NCBI RefSeq assembly: GCF_001270265.1
Contig: NZ_LGAP01000002.1
Location: 618,001 to 682,000 of the forward strand
DNA length: 64,000 bases
Source: Ensifer adhaerens
GTDB lineage: Bacteria; Pseudomonadota; Alphaproteobacteria; Rhizobiales; Rhizobiaceae
Direction: 5' to 3'
Position 1 is the first letter of the stretch; each line of letters starts with the position of its first letter. Of the stretch, positions 53,394 through 63,673 are shown in pieces. A program made the translations under genes and the position numbers. Below the pieces are notes generated by a model. That model made no database searches. It saw nothing but the letters and a program-made list of their open reading frames with translations, and had not been told where the DNA came from.

Positions 53394-53544
53394 GCCCCTC
53401 ACCCTAACCCTCTCCCCGCAAGCGGGGAGAGGGGACGTGCCAGCCGTTGAGCCGCGAGTCGGAGCCTGACGATGGGGCGGGATAGCGCCGCGACCGCCTT
53501 CTCCCCGCTTGCGGGGAGAATGCGCCGGCAGGCGGATGAGGGGC
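53394..53544. repeat. 151-bp compound palindromic intergenic repeat
   Basis: GCCCCTCA (53394-53401) and TGAGGGGC (53537-53544) mark inverted ends. Inside are two GC-rich hairpins, CTCTCCCCGC...GCGGGGAGAG (53410-53431) and TTCTCCCCGC...GCGGGGAGAA (53499-53520). Similar CTCCCCGC palindromes are widespread in rhizobial intergenic DNA. It separates the regulator from the aldehyde dehydrogenase gene. A related fragment lies at about 55263-55280. Confidence 0.7.
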
Positions 53545-53621
53545 GAGCGCCACCGAAACCGATTATGGAGTTCCCTGTCCTTGTCGCTTGTTGCACTGCA
53601 GCACGGTGACCTGGGTCCAGC

Positions 53622-53639
53622 TGTCTCACATCTGCGACA
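53622..53639. promoter_or_regulatory. candidate operator for the GAF-Fis regulator
   Basis: TGTCTCA-CATC-TGCGACA is an 18-bp dyad with one mismatched pair, about 100 bases before the aldehyde dehydrogenase ATG. A further TGTCGCA lies at 53668-53674. Such TGT...ACA dyads suit AcoR-type regulators, but binding is inferred. Confidence 0.45.
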
Positions 53640-53738
53640 AAGGGCGCGTCCATCGTGTTTCGGTCACTGTCGCATCGCAGGCTTTGCGATCACCTTCCTC
53701 CTACAGCTTTGGTTGCTGGTTCACAGGGAGGAATGAGC

Positions 53739-55247
<1,509 letters not shown>

Positions 55248-55383
55248 GCTTCGGCATCGTTCCCTCTCCCCGAGCGGGAGAGGGCCTCCCAGGTGCGGCC
55301 GAGGGCCCTCCTCCAGCTCTCGCCCTCGGTCCACCCTGACTTTGAAACAGCGAGGCGCAGCGCTTGCGCAAGGAGAGTTCGAC

Positions 55384-55770
55384 ATGACCGCCACCGAACC
55401 GCGAGTGCTTGCGACCGATGCCGCGCTCGAGTTCATCGCCGAGATCAGGCGCGACCATCCGGACATTCTGTTTCATCAATCGGGTGGCTGCTGCGACGGC
55501 TCGTCGCCGATGTGCTATCCCGCCGACGACTACATCGTCGGCGACAATGATGTGAAGCTCGGCGAGATCGGCGGTGTTCCGGTCTATATCAGCGCCAGCC
55601 AGTTCGAAGTCTGGAAGCACACGCAGCTCATCATCGACGTCGTACCGGGCAGGGGCGGGATGTTCTCGCTTGATAATGGCCGGGAGAGGCGGTTCCTGAC
55701 GCGGTCGCGCCTATTTGACGGCGCCGAGGCCTGCCCGCTGGTGGTCACAGCGACAAGCGACGGCGCATAA
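55384..55770 (+). CDS. DUF779 domain-containing protein
   Basis: The 128-residue protein has the Cys-rich DUF779 core FHQSGGCCDGSSPMCYP. The family nearly always follows acetaldehyde-type dehydrogenases, as here, and has no proven activity; the Cys cluster suggests metal or redox work. AAGGAGAG lies 5-10 bases before the ATG. The 137-base gap after the dehydrogenase contains short GC-rich repeats. Confidence 0.9.
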   Translation: MTATEPRVLATDAALEFIAEIRRDHPDILFHQSGGCCDGSSPMCYPADDYIVGDNDVKLGEIGGVPVYISASQFEVWKHTQLIIDVVPGRGGMFSLDNGRERRFLTRSRLFDGAEACPLVVTATSDGA

Positions 55771-55855
55771 CCGCTGCTTCCGTCAGCGTGACCTGACAGC
55801 CGTGACCTCAGTCGCGCGGCATTCGCGACCGTTTTTCGTCCGATCCGCGCGTGTT

Positions 55856-56209
55856 CTACTGCAGACTACCGTCGCCGCCGCGGTCGGCCGCCTTGAAATC
55901 GGCCATCACACTGTTCAGGAACTCGCTCTGGGTGATCTTGCCGTCGCGGTTGACGTTGATGGCGGCAAACTGTTGCGCGTTAAGGACAGGCGCTGCCTCG
56001 GCGGCGCTCAGGGTACCGTCCTTGTTCTTGTCCAGACTTGTGAAAGCCGTTGTCATGAAGCCCTGATACTCGGGCCGGCTGATCGCGCCGTCTCCGTCGC
56101 GGTCGAGCCGATCCATTTGCCCCTGATACATCGCCGCAGGCTTATCCTGTGCGGCGACCGGAGCGAGCTGGCAAAGCACGGCTGCCATAAGCAGAGCTAC
56201 TTTTCGCAT
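55856..56209 (-). CDS. exported EF-hand calcium-binding protein
   Basis: A 117-residue protein with a signal peptide (KVALLMAAVLCQLAPVAAQ). Three EF-hand loops are visible: DRDGDGAISRPE, DKNKDGTLSAAE and NVNRDGKITQSE (first ligand Asn, so weaker). A fourth loop begins (DRGGDGSLQ) but ends at the stop. It is probably a periplasmic calcium sensor. AAGG 7 bases upstream supports ATG 56209. It is convergent with DUF779. Confidence 0.88.
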   Translation of the reverse strand: MRKVALLMAAVLCQLAPVAAQDKPAAMYQGQMDRLDRDGDGAISRPEYQGFMTTAFTSLDKNKDGTLSAAEAAPVLNAQQFAAINVNRDGKITQSEFLNSVMADFKAADRGGDGSLQ

Positions 56210-56226
56210 TTCGTAGCCTTTCGTAA

Positions 56227-56466
56227 TCAGCGGCAAGTCAAGGCACTACCGGCCGCACTGCCAAGCACGGCGCCGCCGCCGACAGCCCAGAGCTGACCGC
56301 TGCCTGCGCCGATGGCCGAGCCGGCGAACCCGCCAAGGATTGCGCCGCTGACGGTTCCGGCAAGGCAGCCGAAATCGCCGGTGCTCGTCTGGGAAGTTGT
56401 AGCAGATTGGCAGCCAGACAAGGCGAGGCCGCCTGCAAGAATGAGGATTAGCGTACGGTTACTCAT
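56227..56466 (-). CDS. glycine-zipper lipoprotein
   Basis: A 79-residue lipoprotein with a lipobox LALSGC (Cys19) followed by a glycine-zipper segment (GTVSGAILGGFAGSAIGAGSG). These are small outer-membrane or periplasmic proteins. GGAGGAAAAG precedes ATG 56466. The EF-hand gene lies 17 bases downstream on the same strand. Confidence 0.86.
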   Translation of the reverse strand: MSNRTLILILAGGLALSGCQSATTSQTSTGDFGCLAGTVSGAILGGFAGSAIGAGSGQLWAVGGGAVLGSAAGSALTCR

Positions 56467-56693
56467 CTTTTCCTCCAAATTATCCGTGCGTGATCGGGAT
56501 AGATCGGTGGAGCCGCCACCTAAGTGGCGTTGCATGGAAGTAACGTTCCGAATATGTCCGTCAAAGTATCAAAAGGGCTGCTGTTCGATCAGAAGCACCT
56601 CATCGACGCACAGCCGTCTGCAGCGAAAGACGCTAGCTGCAACGGGCAAATGTTACCCCTACAGATGGAAGATGACAACTCTCGGGGCCGGTG
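56467..56693. other. intergenic region before the repeat cluster
   Basis: No gene is supported. It should hold the promoter of the glycine-zipper/EF-hand pair on the minus strand. CGCCAC/GTGGCG at about 56514-56529 is a small hairpin. The rest shows no clear structure. Confidence 0.4.
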
Positions 56694-56798
56694 CTGCAGC
56701 GCCGCGCGTCTAACTAGACGCGCAAAGATCGCTGTAGCACTTTGATTTACTGCACAATTTCATCCTTAATCAATTTCGATTTAAGGATGAAATTGTGC
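56694..56798. repeat. RIME1-like element, copy B
   Basis: Like copy A it has two palindromes. The first is CTGCAGCG...CGCTGTAG, enclosing GCGCGTCT/AGACGCGC. The second is a long stem (56751-56769 with 56781-56798). The first half is nearly identical to copy A, while the second differs in sequence but keeps its pairing. It is intergenic and directly followed by the nested hairpin repeat. Confidence 0.85.
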
Positions 56799-56804
56799 GG
56801 GAAG

Positions 56805-56876
56805 ACACGTCGCACAAAAGTGCGCAGCCGTTTTGCGACAACGACATGCGTGAAATCAAGCAGTTGAAGCGCGTTG
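56805..56876. repeat. nested hairpin repeat, copy 2
   Basis: It aligns with 50899-50973 at about four of five positions. ACACGTCG is opposite CGACATGC, and GCACAAAA opposite TTTTGCG, so the stems are less perfect here. It lies 7 bases after RIME1-like copy B, forming a mosaic. Confidence 0.7.
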
Positions 56877-56979
56877 CATTAGGCTGCTTGAACGCAACGC
56901 GCTGGTCAGGAACGACAGAAAATGAACGCCCAATCCCGCTTGGCGAAGAGGGACACGTTTGCGGGCGGCCGAGCCTATC

Positions 56980-57912
56980 TCAATCGAAGAGGCTCGAAAC
57001 CGATTCTTCCTGGCTGGTGCGGTTGATCGCTTCGCCGAGCAGGGTCGCCGTCGTGATGACGCGAATGTTGTGCGCGGACTGGACCGCCGTCGTCGGCTGG
57101 ATCGAGTCGGTGATCACCAGCTCCTTCAGCATCGACGAGGTAACGCGGGCAACCGCGCCGCCGGAAAGCACGCCGTGGGTGATGTAGGCGGTGACGCTGG
57201 TTGCGCCGTTCTTCAGCAGCGCTTCGGCGGCGTTGCAGAGCGTGCCGCCGGAATCGACGATGTCGTCGATCAGCAGGCAGTCCTTGCCCTTCACGTCGCC
57301 GATGACGTTCATGACTTCGGATTCACCCGGGCGGTCACGGCGCTTGTCAACGATCGCCAGCAGACAGTCGAGACGCTTGGCCAGCGCACGGGCGCGCACC
57401 ACGCCGCCGACGTCGGGCGAAACGACCATGACGTTCTTCAGGTCGTAGTTTTCCTTGACGTCGCGAGCGAGGATCGGGATCGCATAGAGGTTGTCGGTCG
57501 GGATGTCGAAGAAGCCCTGGATCTGTCCGGCGTGAAGATCAAGGGTCAGCACGCGGTCGGCGCCGGCTTCGGTGATCAGGTTGGAGACGAGTTTGGCCGA
57601 GATCGGCGTGCGCGGACCGGGCTTACGGTCCTGGCGGGCATAGCCGAAATAGGGGAGTACCGCGGTGATGCGGCGGGCCGAGGAACGGCGCACCGCGTCG
57701 ATCATGATGAGCAGTTCCATCAGGTGATCGTTGGTGGGGAACGAGGTCGACTGGATGATGAAGACATCCTCGCCGCGCACGTTTTCGCCGATCTCGACGA
57801 AAATCTCCTGGTCGGCAAACCGCCTTACGGTCGCTTTTCCAAGAGGCAGGTTGAGATAGTTGCAGATCGCTTCGGCCAGCAGCCGGTTCGAATTGCCTGC
57901 GAAAACCTTCAT
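56980..57912 (-). CDS. prs: ribose-phosphate pyrophosphokinase
   Basis: It makes PRPP from ribose 5-phosphate and ATP, feeding purine, pyrimidine, His, Trp and NAD synthesis. The 310 residues include [40 protein letters not shown] (ATP loop) and [19 protein letters not shown] (PRPP motif). It is a typical class I enzyme. It starts at ATG 57912 with a GGCGGTCCG-type leader. Confidence 0.97.
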   Translation of the reverse strand: MKVFAGNSNRLLAEAICNYLNLPLGKATVRRFADQEIFVEIGENVRGEDVFIIQSTSFPTNDHLMELLIMIDAVRRSSARRITAVLPYFGYARQDRKPGPRTPISAKLVSNLITEAGADRVLTLDLHAGQIQGFFDIPTDNLYAIPILARDVKENYDLKNVMVVSPDVGGVVRARALAKRLDCLLAIVDKRRDRPGESEVMNVIGDVKGKDCLLIDDIVDSGGTLCNAAEALLKNGATSVTAYITHGVLSGGAVARVTSSMLKELVITDSIQPTTAVQSAHNIRVITTATLLGEAINRTSQEESVSSLFD

Positions 57913-58120
57913 TGACGGACCGCCTTGAGCTGGCGCGGCTACCGTCCGGGTTCATTTCCGGGAGCGGCATTTTCCGCGCAGATTCCGAGAGCCATTCCAA
58001 TCGCGGTCATTCTTTGCGGATGGCCGCCGTTCAGAGCTGATCGGCCGCTTTTTAGCGACACTGAACTTGAATGCAAGGGGAATGCTGCGCCGCGAAGCGC
58101 ATTATCCTAAAAACTTTGTA

Positions 58121-58933
58121 TTAACCGGGCCTGGATTGCCGCCATTCAAGATAGGCGTTGATGGTTTTGGTGGCGATTGCCTGCATGGTTTCGGCCGGAA
58201 CGCCCTCCCAGAGATCGGCGCCGACTGTAGCAACCGCGTCCTGTCCCTGAATGCGGTGCAGTCGGTTGCCGCTGCCGTCGAGCACGTCCCAGACATAGAC
58301 GATCGTGGTCTTGCCGTTGTCCTTCAGTGCCGAGAAGTAGCCCTTGAGAATGTGTTCGCTGCTGGCATCGGCCGAACCCTTGATCGTCAGGCCATGGCTG
58401 CGCGCCTCAGCGCCGAGCTGTTTCGAAAGCGGTGTGACGGCGGCCACAGGCGCACCGATGATCGGCAGGAAGCGGATCGTGCCGCTTGTTGCCGTGCTTG
58501 CGGAAGGCACGGAGGCGACGGCCGGCTGCTGCTGAACCTCTTCAGCGGCCGGTTCGGACGTTTCTACGGGCGCCGGCTCGGCGAGCGTCGTCGTGTTCCG
58601 GACCGGTTCAACGCCGGCGGCGAGCCGGCTTGCCTGCGCCTCAAGCGAGCCGGGGGGATCGGTGTAGGTGCTGTCGCCGGTCGCATATTCCGTCGGCATG
58701 CTGGCGGGCGCCGGTTGCGAGGCGAAGGCCTGGGTCCGTTGCACCGGCGAGCTTTGCACAGGAACGACGGCCGTCTGCGTCGACATCGACTCGAGGTCAG
58801 ATTGCGTCACCGGTGGCGAGCGGAACGTGCCGCCGCCGACGTCGACCTGCGGTATCAGCGCGTCCGTGCTGTTGCAGCTTGCCAAGGCGGCAACAAGGCC
58901 AAGGCTTGCGATGGGCGTGATAAGCTTTCGCAT
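58121..58933 (-). CDS. exported lipoprotein (270 residues)
   Basis: The start MRKLITPIASLGLVAALASC shows a lipobox with Cys20. A disordered Ser/Thr/Pro/Glu-rich region covers about 30-140, then a folded C-terminal domain (IRFLPIIGAPVAAVTPLSKQ to the end). I recognise no named family with certainty; it resembles conserved rhizobial lipoproteins. It shares orientation with prs but is 208 bases away. Confidence 0.8.
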   Translation of the reverse strand: MRKLITPIASLGLVAALASCNSTDALIPQVDVGGGTFRSPPVTQSDLESMSTQTAVVPVQSSPVQRTQAFASQPAPASMPTEYATGDSTYTDPPGSLEAQASRLAAGVEPVRNTTTLAEPAPVETSEPAAEEVQQQPAVASVPSASTATSGTIRFLPIIGAPVAAVTPLSKQLGAEARSHGLTIKGSADASSEHILKGYFSALKDNGKTTIVYVWDVLDGSGNRLHRIQGQDAVATVGADLWEGVPAETMQAIATKTINAYLEWRQSRPG

Positions 58934-59022
58934 CGTTCAAACCGTCCGTCTCTCTTTCGCGGCAGTTCTGTGAAGTCAGCTCCTGTTGTCTGCCATTTCA
59001 GCGTGAGTGTAGGCGGATTTCC

Positions 59023-60174
59023 CTAAGCAGAAATGAAGTCCAGCCCATAACGGGATAGGGCACGCGGCGTATCAGTGGTTGTGATGTAGGTCTGGCCGAG
59101 CGTCATGGCGGTGCCGCTGTCAGAATCCATGATGATCATGTGCACGAACAGCGACATGTCGGGCTCGATTTCCTGCGGGTTGCCGGCGTGGAACATCTGG
59201 TGCTCCATCCAGGAAGGTGAGAAGCGCGCGCCGAGCGAATAGCCGCAGGCGTTCAGCCGATGCCGGGCAAGGCCGCGCTCGTCCATGATCTTGGCATGCA
59301 CGTCGAAGACCGTGCCGAAGGTGTTGCCGGGGCGCAGAACCATCTCGATCGCCTGGATGGTTTCGCGGCAGGCGCTGTAAAGCTCGCGGTGGCGGTTGGT
59401 CGGTTCGCCGATGACGACGGTGCGCATCATGGCGGCGTGATAATGTGCGCTGACGCCTGCCCATTCGAGCGTCAGTTGATCCTGGCTGTCGAGCAGCCGA
59501 CGGCCGGCCTTGTAACGGCAGAGCAGCGCGTCGGAGCCGGAGCCGATGATGAACTCGTTGGCGGGGTAGTCGCCGCCGCCGGCAAGGATCGCTCCCTGCA
59601 TTGCGGCAAGGATATCGGCTTCGTTGCCGCCGGGGCCGATGAGCGGTAGTGCTGCGTCGAGTGCGTCGTCGGCAAGGCTTGCGGCCTTTTCCACATGGGC
59701 GATTTCCGCCGGGCTCTTGATCAGGCGCAGGCGGCTGACGAGCAGCGAGGCATCGACAAGCTCGCCGAAGGTCGAAAGCTGGTGGTCGACGAGGCGTGCG
59801 GTACGGCCGGTCATGCCATGGGTGTCGTATTCGACGCCGATGCGGTTGCCGAGCAGGTCCATTTCGCTCAAGAGGTTCTTCAGATCCATCGTCGGGTCGG
59901 CGTTGACGCGGTCGACCCAGATCTCGATGCGCTCGATATTGGAGGTGTGACGGGCCTGGCGCAGATCGGCCGAGCGCGTCAAGAGCACCATCGAGCCGTC
60001 CTTTTTGACCACCAGCGTCTGGAAGAAGCAGTAGCCGAAGGTATCGTAGCCCGTCAGCCAGTACATGCTTTCCTGCGCAAACAGCAGAACCGCGTCGAGC
60101 TTGTCGTCACGCATCTTCGCGGTCAGCCGCTCAAGGCGGGCGGCATATTCCTCCTGGGCAAATTGCAGCGCCAT
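59023..60174 (-). CDS. M24-fold protein lacking canonical metal ligands (ectoine hydrolase-like)
   Basis: The 383 residues have a creatinase N-terminal domain and an M24 pita-bread domain. Ligands expected for Xaa-Pro dipeptidases are replaced: LEWAGVSAHYHAAMMRT where DxG...D is usual, ACGYSLG for GHGIG, and FVHMII and ITTTDT where Glu ligands sit. This resembles ectoine hydrolase (DoeA/EutD) proteins. GGGAG 7 bases upstream supports ATG 60174. It starts 1 base after the pgeF stop. The exact reaction is inferred. Confidence 0.82.
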   Translation of the reverse strand: MALQFAQEEYAARLERLTAKMRDDKLDAVLLFAQESMYWLTGYDTFGYCFFQTLVVKKDGSMVLLTRSADLRQARHTSNIERIEIWVDRVNADPTMDLKNLLSEMDLLGNRIGVEYDTHGMTGRTARLVDHQLSTFGELVDASLLVSRLRLIKSPAEIAHVEKAASLADDALDAALPLIGPGGNEADILAAMQGAILAGGGDYPANEFIIGSGSDALLCRYKAGRRLLDSQDQLTLEWAGVSAHYHAAMMRTVVIGEPTNRHRELYSACRETIQAIEMVLRPGNTFGTVFDVHAKIMDERGLARHRLNACGYSLGARFSPSWMEHQMFHAGNPQEIEPDMSLFVHMIIMDSDSGTAMTLGQTYITTTDTPRALSRYGLDFISA

Positions 60175-60175
60175 G

Positions 60176-60970
60176 TCAGGTCTCCCGTATGCAAATTGCG
60201 GATATCTGCCGGCCGTAGTCCGGTTCCTGCCGATGCGTGGTGCGGCGGTAGGAAAAGAAGCGGTCCTCGTCGGCATAGGTGCAGATGTCGAGGTTTTCGG
60301 CGGCGACGCCGGCTGCGGTCAGGCGCGCGATGGTCAGGCCCGGCAGGTCGAACATGGCGTGGTCGTCGCGTTCGGATGGGTTGAAGAATTGCGCATAGCT
60401 GCCATCGGTCGCGAGGAACCGGTCGACGAACTCGGCGCCGACTTCGTAGTTGCGTCGGCTGATCGACGGGCCGAGGCAGGCAACGATGCGCTCGCGCCGG
60501 GCGCCGAGCGTCAACATCGTCTCGATGGTGCTTTCGAGCACCCCGCCAAGCGCGCCCTTCCAACCGGCATGGGCAGCGCCGATGACGCCGGCATCCGCAT
60601 CGGCAAACAGGATCGGCCCGCAATCGGCCGAAAGCACCCCGAGCACGATGCCCGGCGTTGCCGTGACCAGCGCGTCGGCATCTGGCCGGCTGCCGTTGTA
60701 GCTGCCGTCGACGACGACCGCATCGGGAGAATGGACCTGGTGGACGGTGGCAAGCTGCTCCGGGTCGGCACCGAACCACCGGCTGACGCGGGCACGGTTC
60801 TCACCGACCCGCTCCTTGTCGTCGTTCGAGCCAAGGCCGACATTCAGCCCGCGATAGATGCCTTCAGAAACGCCGCCTTGGCGGGTGAAATAACCATGTG
60901 CGATCGCCGGACCGGCCTTGTCGCTGAAGAGCGAGCTTTGCACGGGGGAAAGCGCGGCATCGTGCTGCAT
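60176..60970 (-). CDS. pgeF: peptidoglycan editing factor / multicopper-like laccase-domain protein
   Basis: The 264-residue protein carries the zinc triad of the family: TVHQVHSPD (His80), LSADCGPILFAD (Cys117) and AAHAGWKGALGG (His134). PgeF removes wrongly added L-Ser-containing peptidoglycan precursors; other members act on purine nucleosides. ATG 60970 is chosen; the longer frame to 61153 has poor N-terminal sequence. The gene order MidA-pgeF-M24 protein is tight. Confidence 0.92.
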   Translation of the reverse strand: MQHDAALSPVQSSLFSDKAGPAIAHGYFTRQGGVSEGIYRGLNVGLGSNDDKERVGENRARVSRWFGADPEQLATVHQVHSPDAVVVDGSYNGSRPDADALVTATPGIVLGVLSADCGPILFADADAGVIGAAHAGWKGALGGVLESTIETMLTLGARRERIVACLGPSISRRNYEVGAEFVDRFLATDGSYAQFFNPSERDDHAMFDLPGLTIARLTAAGVAAENLDICTYADEDRFFSYRRTTHRQEPDYGRQISAICIRET

Positions 60971-61191
60971 CGGTGTTTTCGCCCTTTGCTTTGACGTGAG
61001 TTTCAATGGGGTTGGGGGCACGTGCGGCCCGGTGGCTGGCGGCTGATTTGCCAGCGCGATGTTGACCCGCGACGGCGGGGCTGTCAATTGCCGAACGACA
61101 GGGGGGCCGTCCGGCGGTGGCTCTCGACCTATGGAGCGAGGCGCCAAAGGCAACGTTCAAAGGGCGCTGCAGCCGGCTACCGTCGAAGCAA

Positions 61192-62295
61192 TCATGCCTT
61201 GGATTTGCGGAACGGCGGAAGCGCGATCGGCGGGCTGCTGACGGCGAGCACCTTGAAGAGTTCGCCCATCTTGCCTTCGCCGGATCCGGCAAGCCTCTCG
61301 ACATCCTCGCGGATGCCTTCCTGGGTCGCGGCATCCTTCTCGCGGCCGAGTGCTGCGGCTCGCTCCAGAAGGCCAAGGCCGATCAGGAAATCGCCCTGGT
61401 GGGCAAGGCCGTTGATCTGCAGGCCATCGTTCTTTGCGCGTCGGGCGAGTTGCTCGAAGTCGACATGGCTGGTGAGGTCAGCCCGGCCGGGATTGGCAAG
61501 CGGCGGGTCGTATTGATGGTCGAGCAGTGCCTGCAGCGTATCGCCGAAATTGGTCGCCAGGTGCCCGTAGTCGATGATGACGGCGGTGCCACCGCCGATC
61601 TTCAGCCGCTCGCAAAGGGCGGCCATGACGGCGTCGCGGGCAGGGGCGATCTCGAAGATCGTGCCTTCTGGAACCACCTGTGCAGGCGTCGGCAGCAGCG
61701 TCGGGTCAATGCCGGCGACCCCCGCGGCAAATGTCAGCTCGTCGTCAGCGTCGAGGCCGACCATGCGTTCGCGAAACCCTTGCGGCGTTCGGACGAACTG
61801 GCGGATCGGTATGGCATCGAAGAGCTCGTTGGCGGCCAGGAGCAGGAAGCCCTCCGGCAGCGTTTCGAAACTGGTGTGCCATTGCACTTTCTCGCCATGC
61901 GCGACCAGCGTTTCCGCCTGGACCTTGCGCAGGCGCTCGCTCGTTTCGACCAGATGGACGCTGGCGGCGGCATAGAGTTCGGGGGAAAGGCGCCTGACGA
62001 CCCGCAGGACATCCGACATCATCGTACCACGGCCGGGGCCGATCTCGACGATCACGGTTTGCTTCGGCGTGCCATGTTGCTGCCAGGCATGAACGAGGAA
62101 GATGCCGATCATCTCGCCGAAAAGCTGGCTGATTTCCGGGGCAGTGGTGAAGTCGCCCGCTTTGCCGAAGGGTTCGCGCACGCGGTAATATCCGTATTCC
62201 GGATCCGCGAGGCAGAGCGAGAAATAGTCGGTGACGCTGATCGGTCCGTTGGTCCTGATCAGCGTCTTTATCTTGTCCGCGAGTGGTGTCGTCAT
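61192..62295 (-). CDS. SAM-dependent methyltransferase (MidA/NDUFAF7 family)
   Basis: The 367-residue protein has ISVTDYFSLCLADPEYGYY at the N-terminus and the SAM-binding motif VIVEIGPGRGTMMSD. Its mitochondrial relative NDUFAF7 methylates an Arg of a complex I subunit, so a respiratory-complex role is plausible. It lies 12 bases after lgt and before pgeF in the same direction. Confidence 0.92.
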   Translation of the reverse strand: MTTPLADKIKTLIRTNGPISVTDYFSLCLADPEYGYYRVREPFGKAGDFTTAPEISQLFGEMIGIFLVHAWQQHGTPKQTVIVEIGPGRGTMMSDVLRVVRRLSPELYAAASVHLVETSERLRKVQAETLVAHGEKVQWHTSFETLPEGFLLLAANELFDAIPIRQFVRTPQGFRERMVGLDADDELTFAAGVAGIDPTLLPTPAQVVPEGTIFEIAPARDAVMAALCERLKIGGGTAVIIDYGHLATNFGDTLQALLDHQYDPPLANPGRADLTSHVDFEQLARRAKNDGLQINGLAHQGDFLIGLGLLERAAALGREKDAATQEGIREDVERLAGSGEGKMGELFKVLAVSSPPIALPPFRKSKA

Positions 62296-62307
62296 GCGTC
62301 CGTCCAG

Positions 62308-63153
62308 TTATGCGGCGGCGACAGCGGCCCGGCGCGCCCGGGTGATGGCCCAGATGCCGGCAAGCGCCATCGGCAGCGAAAGCAGCATGCCCATCGTCAG
62401 CCAACCGCCGGCGAGATAGCCGATCTGCGCGTCCGGTTCGCGGAAGAATTCGACGAAAATGCGGCTTGCGGCATAACCGAGCACGAAGATGCCGGTGACA
62501 AGGCCCGGCGATTTCAGCGCATGGCGGCGAAAGATGAACCAGGCGATGACCGCAAGCAGCACGAGGCCTTCGAGTGCCGCCTCGTAGAGCTGGCTCGGGT
62601 GGCGGGCAAAGGGGCCACCGGTCGGAAACACCATTGCCCAGGGCATCGACGACAGCCGGCCCCAGAGTTCGCCATTGATGAAGTTGGCGATGCGGCCGAA
62701 GAAAAGACCGATCGGCACCACGGCTGCGACGATATCGAGCATGCTCCAGATGGCAATGCCGTGCTTGCGCGCGAAGATCAAGATGGCGATGGTCGTGCCG
62801 AGCAACCCGCCATGGAACGACATGCCGCCGTTCCAGATCTCGATCGCTCGGATCGGGTTCTCGAGAACGGAGCCGAGATCATAGAAGAGGATATAGCCGA
62901 TGCGGCCGCCGAGAACGATGCCGCCGGCGGCCCAGAGCAGGAAGTCGTCGAGCTGCGCCAGCGTGGCCGCCGGTTCGCCGTTGCGCCAGAGCGAAGTGTT
63001 CTGCACGAGGCGGCGGGCGTAGTACCAGCCGATCAGGATGCCGGCGACATAGGCGAGGCCATACCAATGAACGGCAAGCGGCCCGATCTGGAAGATCACG
63101 GGATCGATTTGGGGAAAGGGGAGAATGGCGAGGCGGGTCGCGATGGTTTCCAA
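62308..63153 (-). CDS. lgt: prolipoprotein diacylglyceryl transferase
   Basis: It moves diacylglycerol from phosphatidylglycerol to the lipobox Cys of prolipoproteins. The 281 residues have about seven membrane helices, [11 protein letters not shown] (His114) and the signature [14 protein letters not shown] (Arg154). Lipoproteins such as those at 22519, 56227 and 58121 would be its substrates. Confidence 0.96.
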   Translation of the reverse strand: METIATRLAILPFPQIDPVIFQIGPLAVHWYGLAYVAGILIGWYYARRLVQNTSLWRNGEPAATLAQLDDFLLWAAGGIVLGGRIGYILFYDLGSVLENPIRAIEIWNGGMSFHGGLLGTTIAILIFARKHGIAIWSMLDIVAAVVPIGLFFGRIANFINGELWGRLSSMPWAMVFPTGGPFARHPSQLYEAALEGLVLLAVIAWFIFRRHALKSPGLVTGIFVLGYAASRIFVEFFREPDAQIGYLAGGWLTMGMLLSLPMALAGIWAITRARRAAVAAA

Positions 63154-63343
63154 AATGGCTTCTCGTTCCGGACCGGTTGTTTTGCCGGAACATGGCGATC
63201 GAATCCGGCGTGGTCAAGGCCACTTGCAGTCGTCGGCTGGCCACATTTTATTGATTTTTCTTGCATCCGTTCGCGCCTGACCCTACCTGAAAATCAGGAC
63301 CGCATCGCAATGCGAAGCGGCGGCTGAAATGGAGATCAGGACG

Positions 63344-63604
63344 ATGAGCACAGGCGCCAACCGCATTATGGACGATTTTGCCAAGCTGATGACCGATGCC
63401 GCTGGGGCGGCCCAGGGTGTGCGTCGCGAGGTCGAGACCGCTTTTCGCGCCCAGGCCGAGCGCGCGATGAATTCGCTTGATGTCGTCAAGCGTGAGGAGT
63501 TCGAAGCCGTGAAGGAAATGGCGGTCAAGGCGCGCGAAGAAAACGATGCGCTTCTGGCGCGTATCGAGGCCTTAGAAGCGCGTCTCGCTGAAAGCGGCAA
63601 GTAA
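63344..63604 (+). CDS. ubiK: UbiK accessory factor (BMFP family)
   Basis: The 86-residue protein is a long helix and coiled coil: MDDFAKLMTDAAGAAQGVRR, then VVKREEFEAVKEMAVKAREEN and LLARIEALEARLAESGK. UbiK assists aerobic ubiquinone synthesis. GGAGATCAGG precedes ATG 63344. It diverges from lgt. Confidence 0.92.
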   Translation: MSTGANRIMDDFAKLMTDAAGAAQGVRREVETAFRAQAERAMNSLDVVKREEFEAVKEMAVKAREENDALLARIEALEARLAESGK

Positions 63605-63644
63605 CGCGATTCCTGCCAAATAACGGCTTTTCAACGTTTCTACT

Positions 63645-63673
63645 TCGCCCGCGGATCGATTCTGCGGGCGTTT
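63645..63673 (+). terminator. ubiK terminator
   Basis: CGCCCGC (63645-63651) pairs with GCGGGCG (63663-63669), followed by TTTT. Confidence 0.8.

Noticed and set aside
53371-53738. A sigma-54 (-24/-12) promoter for the aldehyde dehydrogenase gene
   Set aside because: No TGGCAC-N5-TTGC-like match was found, and the nearby regulator lacks the AAA+ domain needed to use one.
61117-63327. A 736-codon plus-strand frame opposite MidA, lgt and part of pgeF
   Set aside because: It runs antisense to three well-recognised genes. Its composition (Arg, Asp, Gly, His-rich) is that of a GC-driven shadow frame, and it has no ribosome site.
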